A program made the translations under genes and the position numbers. From the NCBI GenBank assembly GCA_036936605.1, contig JAUPFV010000005.1:121948453-122012452 (forward strand): a stretch of DNA of 64,000 bases, written 5' to 3'. Below are positions 52,668 through 63,087 of the stretch, one piece after another (the first letter of the stretch is position 1; each line of letters starts with the position of its first letter). This DNA comes from Limnanthes douglasii subsp. nivea. Its lineage: Eukaryota > Streptophyta > Magnoliopsida > Brassicales > Limnanthaceae. Under the pieces are notes generated by a model, which saw only the letters and a list, made by a program, of their open reading frames with translations, was not told where the DNA came from and did not search any database.

Positions 52668-53500
52668 ATGACTCAACCAGAACTAGGGATCAGTGTGGAG
52701 GACTTGATGTCGCCGGAGATAAGGGATGATGAAATGTCGCCGGAAAAAGAGTTGGAGTCGCCGGAGAAGCAGCCACCGTCACCGGAGAAGCAGACATCGC
52801 CGGAGAAGGTAAAAATTTTACCAGTGGCCTTAGCACCATCGGTTCTTGGCCATGGAACCGGTGGTGCTAAGGCCACTGTCGGCCGGTACCGAGGCCTCAG
52901 TACCACCGGCTCTGAGGCCTTGAACCGGTGGTGCACCTGGTTGTGTCCGGCCGGTTCTAGGCCTCTTAACCTCCGATTCGCACAATTTTTTCGTAAAAAA
53001 TCAAGGTTTTTTTTTGTTTTTAATTATACCTGATTGCTTATTGTGGTTTGTTGTTGTGTAACAGGGGACGGATGTCGCCAATAGGACTGATGAACCTTCC
53101 GCTACTGACTACAGTCATTTGTTCTTCACTACCGAGTTCTACACACACGACGCGTTGATAAAATGGGTTACGAAGACATGAAAACTCCACGGTATGGTTA
53201 TCAACATAAGTCGGCGCGGCAAAGTAAACAGTAGAAAAAGTCTGAGGATGTATTTCCAGTGTGATAGGGGGGGGATATACTCCAATGGTAGCAGAAAAAG
53301 ACCGTAAACGGAAGTCTACAGGAACGAAAAAAGATTGACTGTCCATTTCAGCTTCTCGGGTTAATGGTGGAACTAGATCAATGGAAGTTAGAAGTGAAAT
53401 GTGGTATTCATAACCACGAGAGTTCAAAGCATCTAGACGGTCATTCTTTTGCTGGCCGTTTGAATGATAAAGAGATGGAAAACGGAAATAATAAAGCAAA
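52668..53500 (+). pseudogene. FAR1-type Mutator-like transposase, N-terminal relic
   Basis: From ATG 52668 the protein starts MTQPELGISVEDLMSPEIRD and runs through repeated SPEK units (five SPEK/SPE copies). A likely intron (52807-53063; GTAAAA donor, TGTGTAACAG acceptor) leads to DYSHLFFTTEFYTHDALIKW and a stop. The frame then goes on with MVINISRRGKVNSRKSLRMY, FQCDRGG, and at 53380-53490 WKLEVKCGIHNHESSKHLDG and HSFAGRLNDKEMEN. The order (F.s.delikWv, then a CxRsG-like box, then C.WKL.v..G.HNH....l.GH..agRl) is that of the FAR1-like DNA-binding N-terminus of plant MULE transposases. The catalytic part is missing; a LINE insertion follows 100 bp on. Stops and frameshifts occur in exon 2. Confidence 0.68.
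52822..52904. repeat. GC-rich hairpin inside the FAR1-type relic
   Basis: 24-bp arms (52822-52845 and 52855-52878, one mismatch) starting CAGTGGCCTTAGCACCA surround a 9-base loop TTGGCCATG. Directly after it lies a 20-bp near-palindrome GGTACCGAGGCCTCAGTACC (52885-52904). It sits at the start of a presumed intron in otherwise AT-rich DNA. Confidence 0.9.
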
Positions 53501-53565
53501 ACAGAAATAATAAAAATGGAAATGTAATAAATATGGATAAATATTTAAATAAATAAATATATTAA

Positions 53566-53597
53566 CTTATAATATTCTGGTTAATAAAGAATCACAG
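53566..53597 (+). repeat. LINE target-site duplication, left copy (32 bp)
   Basis: 32 bases starting CTTATAATATTCTGGTTAAT, followed by GTTTTTTT, the poly(A) of a minus-strand LINE. Repeated at 55151-55182 with one mismatch. Confidence 0.9.
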
Positions 53598-55150
53598 GTT
53601 TTTTTGGCAAGTAAAGACATTTATTACTTAAATGATCAAATTACAAAAGTTCGGGATTAAAATTGAATAAAAGAATAAGAGAGGGGATTTAAAGGAAATA
53701 AACTATAAAGTTAGGCGCCTAAAATTCCCCCTCCTTAGATTCAAACGCGGAATTTTTCGTCTTCAACATCACCTCTGCGATTCAGGTAACGAAACCCAGA
53801 CCAATGCTTTCAAAGAGTGTAATCGTTCTCAGCTCATTTGGAGGATTATCATTAGAAAAATATAGTTTTTTCTTATTGGTAAGAACATTTTTAGCAATCC
53901 AATCCGAACACTGATTCTGAATTCGAGATTTGTGCTTGATCGTCATCTTTGGGTGAATTAGGGATCTACAGATATTCATTGAAGATTGAAGGTACCGAGC
54001 TTCCTTTCTGTTAGCAATTAGAGTAACCAGGATCAAACTATCAGATTCCACATCGACGTCAGTCCAGTTTTTTTTGTCTGCAGATAATCAAACCCCTCGA
54101 TTAGGGCACTGATTTCAGCGAAAAGAGGATTTAATTTGCCCAGAAGAGTTCCAGATCCAAGCAAAATGTCTCCCTCTGAGTTTCTAATCAGTATGCCGCT
54201 ACTGGCTTCGCCATGGCTGTTGCACGATCCATCTACATTAAGCTTCATTCTTCCTGCATTTGGAGCAATCCATTCGAGGTATTTAGGAACTTTTATGTTG
54301 TTTATTATCGAGCTACATCCTAAAGAAACACCGATATGATTAGTCCAGAATTTATGTGATAGTATATTAGACATGTCCATACTTCTGATAATGTAGATAA
54401 TTCTATCAATATATTTCTTGACAGTATCAAGAGAACCATAAAATTTTGACCAGTTTTGTTTCTCCAAATAACCTAACAGTTGAGGGATGATGTGAGTTAT
54501 ATGTCTTTTGGTTTTTGAATACCAGAACCATGAGTGAAGGACATGGGAAAGAACCAAATACCCACCAATTTTGATTTTGAGAAGGCAACTAAAGTAGTTC
54601 CATAGCTGCCAAGCAAAGCAACAGCGTACAAAGAGATGGTTTTTCTCTTCGTAGCTGTTGCAGAATTGGCACATGGAAGCCATTTGAGTGTGCCTTTTCA
54701 TGATGTTACTATCAATAGGGATAAAACATTTTAAAAGTTTCCAGCATATAAATTTTAAAAAAATTGGGATCGAAGGGCTTCAAATCTTGTAGAAAAGGCC
54801 AGACTTAGTGTAGGTATTTCTAATACTTTCCCAAGTAGTTTTAGTTTCAAACTCCTGCTTATTAGATAGTCTCCAAATGATTATGTGAGGTGTATTAGTT
54901 TCAATTTTATACTTTGATAAGTAAATGATTCTATCACTAGACAGAATGTTGTGCAAAGCATTTTAGTCCCAGTTATATATTAATGGTTGTTTATCATGCC
55001 AATCCTCCAACCAGAAGTCTATTCAGCCTTGTCTTAACTTCCATTTTATATTTTTCTCAGCAGTACTTTTGATGACAGTAGCATTTTCCATACAGTTGAA
55101 TCAGTGTTTTTACATCTACTTTTTTAGGCATGAATATCTAAACAATATAT
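53598..55150 (-). mobile_element. 5'-truncated LINE (LINE-C) with 32-bp TSD
   Basis: About 1.55 kb between the two copies of the duplication. It has a T7 run (poly(A) on the minus strand) at 53599-53605 and only zf-RVT and RNase H coding. 5' truncation and a poly(A) tail are hallmarks of target-primed reverse transcription. Confidence 0.85.
53782..54701 (-). pseudogene. LINE-C ORF2 C-terminus: zf-RVT and RNase H
   Basis: Frame 54701-54033 (222 codons) reads MASMCQFCNSYEEKNHLFVR, CCFAWQLWNYF (zf-RVT: C, C, H, C) and then GRMKLNVDGSCNSHGEASSG, ILIRNSEGDILLGSGTLLGK, FAEISALIEGFDYL (RNase H: Asp, Glu). A frameshift near 54040 leads to 54051-53782 (ESDSLILVTLIANRKEARYL, QCSDWIAKNV), giving the last two Asp. 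The first Met is internal; the real ORF2 began far upstream and was lost by truncation. Confidence 0.82.
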
Positions 55151-55182
55151 CTTATAATATTCTGGTTAATAAAAAATCACAG
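55151..55182 (+). repeat. LINE target-site duplication, right copy (32 bp)
   Basis: Matches 53566-53597 with a single G/A difference. Confidence 0.9.
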
Positions 55183-55452
55183 TTACATATTAATATCAAT
55201 TTATGAAATTCGTTTAATTCTAAATAAAGAATCACTGATTCATCTGATAATTTAGTAACGTACATATACATCGGTTAATCTAATCTAAATGTAAATTTAT
55301 TTTATTTTTTGGTATTTTATATGTCCATAACATTTTAATAAATCATTAGGAGAAGTGGTTAGTCCTATAACCAAATAGATCTCACCGTGATTTGTATGCG
55401 TCCTCGTGTGGTACTATTAATACTCCATTTAACAATACACTCATATCAACTA

Positions 55453-55468
55453 AACATAAATTTTGTAT
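55453..55468 (+). repeat. Target-site duplication of LINE-D, left copy (16 bp)
   Basis: AACATAAATTTTGTAT, followed by TTTTTT (poly(A) on the minus strand). Identical to 56284-56299. Confidence 0.92.
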
Positions 55469-56283
55469 TTTTTTCCCCAAGAATTGAAATTTCATTGAAC
55501 ACAATCTGAATCCTTACAAATTGTTACTACAACTTATGAATTAGCTAATCATTTCTTATAACAAGTAAACTACATTGTGTAGTTAACTTATACAAACATA
55601 TGCTAATCTTTTCTTCTTTTATTTCCTAGCAAGCCTCTCTCCCCTTGCTGCCTTCCTTCTATTCCTTAACATTCTTTTCATGATCAATCTTTTTAGACTC
55701 CATCCCCTTGTTGTCCTTTACTTTATCTACTCTATCATCCTTGCACCTGATCTACAAAATCAAACACATTCATGGTCAAGTTCTTCAACTTGCCATCTAG
55801 TTAGTCGAAAAATCTAAAATGACCTAAGTTTAAAGATTCCAGCAAAGTTATTGCATTTAATTCATTCAAAGTATGTGTTGATTCTACTATAAATCTAGAA
55901 TGAATTTTTAATGCATGCTTAGCTACCCAATCAGCAGCTGAATTTTGTTCTCTATATATATGTTTTAATGTCATTTGTGGTTTAATAAGAATTCTAATAT
56001 ATTGAAGCATCTTATCTAAATACCAAGGATGTTTACCAGTTTCAATCATAGTAAATAATCCTAGACAATCTGTTTCAATGTCAACACAATTCATATCATT
56101 AACATTACAATACATGAGGCCATTTACAAGAGCAATAACCTCAGCCATTATAGCAGAAGACTTGCCTATTAAATCACCTTTAGCAATTATAGTAGATCCT
56201 AATCTATCCCTAATGATGAACCCATAGCTAGACTCACCATTAAATAGAGAAGAACCATCAACATTCAATTTCAACCTATTACT
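55469..56283 (-). mobile_element. Short 5'-truncated LINE (LINE-D) carrying an open RNase H
   Basis: 815 bp between perfect 16-bp duplications with a short poly(A). The minus-strand frame 56274-55801 is open for 157 codons: MKLNVDGSSLFNGESSYGFI (Asp), AEVIALVNGL (Glu), VDIETDCLGLFTMI (Asp), NSAADWVAKHAL (Asp). All four RNase H acidic residues are present. The truncation falls 9 bases before the RNase H Met, so the insert is almost exactly one domain plus 3' UTR (55469-55800). Confidence 0.9.
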
Positions 56284-56299
56284 AACATAAATTTTGTAT
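56284..56299 (+). repeat. Target-site duplication of LINE-D, right copy (16 bp)
   Basis: AACATAAATTTTGTAT, identical to 55453-55468. Confidence 0.92.
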
Positions 56300-56419
56300 A
56301 TAATGAAAACTCATTATTTATCCGTAAAAATTAATACTATAATTTATAACTGATTTTTTTAAAATTGATCATGGCTTAGCCGATTAAAATCTATTATCAA
56401 TATAAATTAATATATATTG

Positions 56420-56422
<3 letters not shown>

Positions 56423-56490
<68 letters not shown>
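56423..56490. repeat. (AT)n microsatellite
   Basis: An uninterrupted AT dinucleotide run of about 68 bp. The surrounding 56,300-56,890 is AT-rich with no gene. Confidence 0.95.
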
Positions 56491-56494
<4 letters not shown>

Positions 56495-56897
56495 ATTGTT
56501 ATGAGACTATAAAAATTAATAATTAGTGACGTGTATATATATAAATCAATATAGAGTTTTTATTTTTTATTTTTATCATTTAGTTTTTGGAGCGTCTATA
56601 TATCAATTTAAGAAGTAATAAAGAGAAGAAGAAATGTTGTTAGTTCGATACAAAAACAGATCTCGCCATAATCTAAATAGATTTCACCGCAATTGAATTG
56701 TACGTGGTAGTTGACACACTCAATAAAGGAGATAAAAAGATCGGCCGCACTTAGCATCGATCAACCATTCATCACATAGAATCGCAACAATGATCTTCTA
56801 GTTAAACGGAACAGAAATTTGTTGTGACACTTTTTTCTTGAAAAAATTGGTTTTTAGAAAAATAAGAAATTTTCTATTCCCACATAAAGTGCCAATT

Positions 56898-57066
56898 TGA
56901 TGAGGTGAAACATCTATCAATCGTTATTACTCCATATCTGTTACATACTTAATGTAATAAATACGAAATTATTTTTTTAGTAATTTACAACATATTTTGC
57001 GTAATTAAATACATTATTTGTGCTTTATTATCATTCGAATCTTATACATGGAATATAGCCTTATCA
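56898..57066 (-). repeat. LTR-like repeat TGATGAGG...CCTTATCA, short copy, with primer-site-like flank
   Basis: 169 bp related to 50115-50417, with an internal deletion. On the minus strand the end CCTCATCA is followed by AAATTGGCACTTTATGTGGG, which resembles the AATTGGCGACCATAGTGGG primer site at 16272. So this may be a 5' LTR of a minus-oriented gypsy-type element, with 50115-50417 as its 3' LTR and 6.5 kb of mostly foreign sequence between. Confidence 0.5.
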
Positions 57067-57299
57067 TATATTATTGTGATCAATGTAAATATTGATATTA
57101 GTCTTTTTTAAGTATGAACAACATATTAATGGAAATATAAATATTAGTATGTAAATGATTTATACTAATATTTTTTAATTTTATTGTACATTATTTATGT
57201 CGGTTGCAGTTTTATTATTCATGTAAATTATATAAGGTTCAAGATTCGACTATTACAAGTCTAAGTTTCAAAGAAATGGAAAATGTAACTCTACAATAG

Positions 57300-59930
57300 A
57301 GGAATACCTAATTAAGATGAAGGGTTTTGTTGATAACCAAACCCTAGTAGGTTTTTCTACCTTAATATACGACTTAGTGTCACAAGTTCTAGAAATAATT
57401 GACTCAGACTACACTTATATTATTGTGAGCGTAGCGATAAGGAGGTGAAGAGTTCATTAGATCTACAAACCAACCTCTTAACCTTTGATAACAAGCTCGA
57501 TTAGTTAAACAAATTGTTGTACTAAATAGTTAAACTCAGAATAACTACAAGTAAGTACATATCCAACAAAATAAAAAAATAGAGCATCCAACAATGTCAA
57601 GTCTATAAACCACATCAATGGTTATTTTAGAAGGAAAGGAAGAATTTAAAGAGGCATCATTAGTTTTTCTAAACACTGCTCAAATAATTAAAAATGTGAT
57701 ATAGGTGGAAACTATAGTACTAACAAGCAAACCTACCAGATTTATGGAAAGTATGACCACAAATGCACTTATTGCTATTTTAGAGATGATCCTAATGTCA
57801 TGGAGTCAATACCTAATGGCCAAAACAATGAGCCTTCATAGTTATCCCGAAACTAGGTAGAGATAATGCATGGTATGTTAATAATGATGCTAGCCACCAT
57901 ATCATAAGTAGTCCTAGCTTAATAAGCCAAAAGTTGAGTATAGTGGTAAGATGATAATTATAATAGGTATTTGTGAGAAAATACTTTATAAGAATGGATA
58001 TATTACATGTTCCTAAATAAGAACTTACTTTATGTTTATCACGTTACATTACATAACCATGTCTATATTGATTTTCATAACTATGCTTGTTTTATGAAGG
58101 ACAAAGCCACAAGGAACGTGCTACTTACAAAAAGTTCTGGGAATAGGCTCTACATGGTGGAAAGGCCACCTAGTTCTATTATGTCCAATCCTAAGGTTTA
58201 AAGTTTCAACCTAGTGTTTTCATTATTCAATATTTTTCTACCAAGAGTTTCAAGTTTATTAGTACTTTATTACTCTAAGAGAATGATGCCATATGAAACT
58301 TGGCCACTCTTTAAGTAGAGTTATTCTCTTGTTTTAAAACAGTGTAATTTACCTACTGCTTCAAGTAATGAAAAGTATTTTTTGGCATGCTTGCCACTTA
58401 CGAAATTCAAATGTTTTACCTTACTCCAAGTCTGATTCATATTTTAAAAAAAATCTACATTTAATACACTCTGACCTTTAGGTTCATGCTTTTATATAAT
58501 CCCACCAAAGATTAAGAGACTATATTCTATTTTCAGATGATCATACCACATACATGTGGGCTTCATCCATTAAAACAAAAGAATGAAGCTTTATATATTT
58601 TCAAGCATTTCAAAAAATTTGTTGAAAATAAACTTGATAAAAAAATAAACGTTTTTTTATTTGACTTGAAGTAGGATCATGGTCTTATACAATGAATATA
58701 TTTGGATGTAAGTGGGTGTATCAGGTGAAACAAAAGTCAAATAGGTTTGTAGAGTGCTAGAAGGCTACTTTAGTGCCTACTGGTTTTCACCAGATTCCAA
58801 GAATAGATCTCTCTTAAACCTATAGTCTAGTGGTACAGACTTCAACCATCAGGTTAGTTCTAAACCTTGCAGTGTCTAAAGGTTGGGGTGTTTGAAATAT
58901 GGATATAAAAAATTCCTTTTCTAGATGGTGTTATTAGTGAGAAGGTTTTTATGCCTCAACCTGAATGGTTTGAGGACACTTTGAAATCATCATATTTTTA
59001 CCAACTACACAAGTCACCTTTGATCCAAAACCTGCACCCAAAACTTGATATTATATGCTAGGGACATTTAATTTAATAGGGTTCAAAAATTCTATACCAT
59101 ATTGTTTTTTTAATTTTCTACGTTTTAAACTGGGCAATAATTATTATACTTTTCTATATTGATGATATTATTATCACAACAATTTATTCAATACCTATAT
59201 AGGTTCATTCGTAAGCTACAATTTATATTTTGTTTGAAAAAACATGGACTGTTTGTACTCATTTGTCGGTATTAAGGCTTATCAAGACTCAACTAGCTTT
59301 TATGTAACATTGAAAAAGTATATTAACGACTTACTTGAGAAAGAAGTTATTTCAAACACAAATATGTGTGTTACTCTGATACGATTTGGTCCAGTCCTTT
59401 TTCATTTTTGATGGATACCCTCTTATGCAACCTAAAAGATATACCAAAGTGTTAGGAGTTTTATGATACCTACTTCAGTCACGAGTGACATTATATTCAT
59501 TGCAACAAATTCAATCGGTGTGCGTAATGTCCAACTACATTACATTTAAAAATATTAAAAGAATCTTGAGACACTTATGTAGGAGTTCCTCTTTGGGTTT
59601 TCATATCCAACCGTGTCCTGACCTTTATCTCATCGACTTCACCGATGTTGACTGGGTTGCCTCGTCTGATGACCACTACTCTTTCACTGGTTATTGTGTG
59701 TCTTTTTACGAAACATTTTTCTCCCCGTGGTCCAAAAAATAGAATGTTAGTACTCGCTCAAGTATCGAATCCAAGTACCGTGCTTTTGGAAATATGTTGG
59801 CTGAAGTCATTTGAATCTGCTCTATTCTAATTGAATTTGATTTCTCACTACTCCGACCTCCCATTGTTTCGTGTCGCAACCTAAGAGAGATGTCCCTATA
59901 CTTGAACAAAATCCATTGAGTTTAATTTAC
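57300..59930 (+). pseudogene. Ty1/copia Gag-Pol relic, heavily decayed
   Basis: Plus-strand pieces in copia order: a Gag zinc-knuckle trace (CQIYGKYDHKCTYC-like, about 57730); a protease trace NNDASHHIISSPS (about 57880, DTGATHH decayed); the start of the integrase region at 58007-58201 (HVTLHNHVYIDFHNYACFMK, DKATRNVLLTK); RT (GCKWVYQVKQKSNR about 58700; FLYIDDIIIT about 59155, the YVDD-type active site); RNase H 59485-59742 (NIKRILRHLCRSSSLGFHI, FTDVDWVASSDDHYSFTGYC) followed by a TRSSIESKYRAF-like end at about 59750. Many stops. No LTR pair was recognised. Confidence 0.8.
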
Positions 59931-62616
59931 ACTTTATTTTGAATTATATTCTTCAAAAAGACTTTTGATACCATATATGTTCATTTTCATCGGCAAATAT
60001 TTGATACACCGCCAAAGTCATTCTTCCAAATCTTGTTTTTTATTCCTCAACATCAAATTCGAACGTTCGATTTTACCTTTTCGTCTGCGAAAATAAATAA
60101 ATATTATTTTCAAATAAAAAATATTATTATAAAAGAGAATATTGAATATTATTAAAAAATATTGTGAAACTAAAACGAAATATATAGACGGAATCACACA
60201 TTATATTTACAACTAAGGACAGTAAATGTTAGCAAATCAAGACTGATTGAGTAGTCCTTGTTCTCGCACAAATAACTAAACAATTTTTCAAATCCAATTC
60301 TAATGGTACACATTCGAATTCATTATATTGCCAATAAAATGAGTTGTACCAACAAAATATTTTAAAATAATAATACACAGTACAACACATCATTTATAGA
60401 AAACAAAACTAATTATATATAATTCATAAAAAAAAATGTGCTTACAAAATTAATAGGTTAAAACATTAAAAAAATCATTTCTTTTCCACAGCACCTAGTA
60501 TCCGAGATAACTTTGGTTTGATATTGATACGCATTTGTTTTCCGTCCGCATCTATCCAACTCTTCATGGGATAGTTTAGTTTGTAATTGTATAGTTTAAT
60601 TTTGTATATTGGACTATACATGAATAAATGTCCTTCTAAACTATCTTAATATTATCTATAATTGATGTCCTTCTAAACTATCTTAATATTATCTATACAA
60701 TTATTTATAAATATATTAGTTATAAAATTGATATGTCAATAAATCAATTATTTTTCAAATTTTTGGAGTAAAACTATAATAAAGGACAACAAAGCACGAT
60801 TGAATTTATAGGTAGATAATTTTATACTTTTAATTTCAAAAATATATCATGCCTTTTGTATAAATTAGATAAATTTAGGTATATTCAAACAGAATCACAA
60901 TTTTAATGATTTTTATTTTGATAATAAATTTTAAGATAAAAACTTTTTGATATTGATACAGCCTAACAAGTTTTTCGTCTGCTTATGCAACAGCATAATA
61001 TAAAATAAGATAAAATCTTCAGCTTATTTTTTTTTATAACTTAATCTTTTTTATAACAATATAAACAAAGAAAACCCATACTGCCACCTTGAACTTAACA
61101 AAAAAAATTACATTTAGTTTTTCTTTTACATACATTGAGAGGTTTTCTCTTGTATTTTTGTGTGGTGTATTATAAATATTTTAAAATAATATATTATGTT
61201 CATTTTAAAATATTATACATTACAATATACTATTTTATATTGGTTTTTTTCTAATCAAAAAAATAAAAAATTTACTGAAAATATCAATGTTTACAAAAGC
61301 CTGCCTGAAACATTGTCACCTTTAAATAAGCTAGAGGGAAGGCTTAGGCTGGCGAGAAAGAGCAACTCTACCTCAAGAGTTATGCTACATTATAAACAAA
61401 TTTCACACTCCTATGCTATGCATCTGTATATGATGTTACAACATGTCTGACGCTATTCAAAATTCCACTAAAGGACTTTTGTGAAGTTTATACCACTCTT
61501 GGGAAAATTTGATCTTAGTCGTGGCTTGGTGAAGAGGAATGTATACTATTGTACACATATATTTGAATAACACATTGTTCATTTGAAAATGTTATACATA
61601 CAAATATGCTATTGTTTCTGTTTTTAATATAATTACAGTACAAGAACAATTTAAAATATCGTACACGTGTTTATTGATGAAAAACGATAAAACTAATATT
61701 AATATATATATCGTTTTTCATATATACATCTTTATCCATCTCCTCTTATTCCTCTTATAAAAATGTCATCCAAACTTGTTTAAATTTATTTTAAATACCT
61801 TTTAATCTATAAATTCATTGTAACGTGAATGATAGAGGTGAAATGATGGAAAAAAGGGTTTGCCGAATTTTGTTTATGGTATTGTCTTTAGAAAAATAAC
61901 TATAAATATCCGTTCCAATGTCTTATTATTTTTTTATTGTTTAAAATTTGCATACTCTTAACAAATATTTGAATTTAAAAATGGATAAAAATACCTTCAT
62001 TAACATAAGTTAGCATAAAAATGGTGTTTCAGGTAGAAAACTTTGTTTTCGTTTTTCTGAACTAAAACTTTTCAATATTCATTCATTCTCACTCACTAAA
62101 CCCAATTAAACCAATAAAGCCATGAATACCACAAATACAGTATACTCACGAACCAAATAGCCAGTAACATTTATCGGCTACCTCTGACGAAGGTTTTTTA
62201 GTCCGACGAAACAATCAAGACATAGTCGGCCGTTGTTCATCGAAGATTCATCATTGTTAACACCCCAAAAAAATATACAAGTACTAATCGTAACAGTAAG
62301 AAAAATTTATTGTATTTTCTTGCTTCACCATCACCTAGCTTATGCATTTGTAGGTTTGTACTATATTTAGAGTGTATTTCAGTGGTTCATTACAACTACG
62401 TTCTTAGTTAAACTTATATTGTTGTTATGTATATCGTCGATCATTGCTTGCTCCTGGTTTTTGTATACATAATGTTTCGGGGTAATTTCTGGGGTTCTTA
62501 GGTGTATATATTGCGTCACATTTTAATATGTTGTCTTGTTTCTAGGTTGTAATGTATTGTCTTGTTTCTGGGTTTAGTCGTTTCAAACTCAATTTTCGAT
62601 TTTTTGTCAACGTGCA
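59931..62616. other. AT-rich spacer
   Basis: No coding or RNA feature recognised. It contains the tandem duplication at 60629-60702. An 84-codon ORF at 61196-61450 has no motif. Confidence 0.45.
60629..60702 (+). repeat. 37-bp tandem duplication
   Basis: A unit starting TGTCCTTCTAAACTATC repeats at 60629 and 60666, identical for at least the first 31 bases. Confidence 0.9.
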
Positions 62617-62992
62617 TGTGAAATTAACACTTGATATGGAAATAAAGTTTTAAGGACTAAATTGTAAATAATGTAAATTTAAGGATTTAATTGTAAGTGA
62701 TGTAAGTTTTGTCCTTAATTCGGGACTGATGTAAGTTTTAGAGGATATTTGTAACTATATATAATTAGTAAGGACTAAACACAATTAGTCCACTTCTTGT
62801 AACAGATTTCAGTTTGAGACTAAGTCTTGGCTCCTCTATATAAAGGACCAAACTACTCTAATAAAGGGGTTGAACACTTTTTACATTGAAACTCATTTGT
62901 ACTTATGTTTTCTCTCTCTAAAAACTCTCTAGATCTTTCTCTCTCTAGAATACACTCTTGACAATAAACTAAGGCAAAACAATAACTCATCA
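62617..62992 (+). repeat. 5' LTR of the right-edge gypsy element
   Basis: The end is well supported (...AATAACTCATCA before the primer site). The start at TGTGAAATTAACAC is a guess. It holds the words AAGGACTAAATTGTAA and AAGGATTTAATTGTAA in tandem (about 62652 and 62681) and a TATA box. Confidence 0.65.
62837..62844 (+). promoter_or_regulatory. TATA box in the LTR
   Basis: TATATAAA in CTCCTCTATATAAAGGACC, 150 bp before the LTR end, where the RNA start of a gypsy LTR is expected shortly after. Confidence 0.75.
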
Positions 62993-63010
62993 AATTGGCG
63001 AATTCACTAG
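62993..63010 (+). other. Primer-binding site of the right-edge gypsy element
   Basis: AATTGGCGAATTCACTAG follows the LTR end directly. It shares AATTGGCGA with the site at 16272-16254 (minus). Confidence 0.65.
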
Positions 63011-63087
63011 GGATCGTAAAATCAATGCTCTTATGTCATTCGAAATATTGATACAATATAATTGTATTCTCTGATTAAAATCCATAC

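Noticed and set aside
53038..53499. 153-codon minus-strand ORF
   Set aside because: Antisense to the FAR1-type transposase relic (WKLEVKCGIHNH...), which carries the recognisable motifs.
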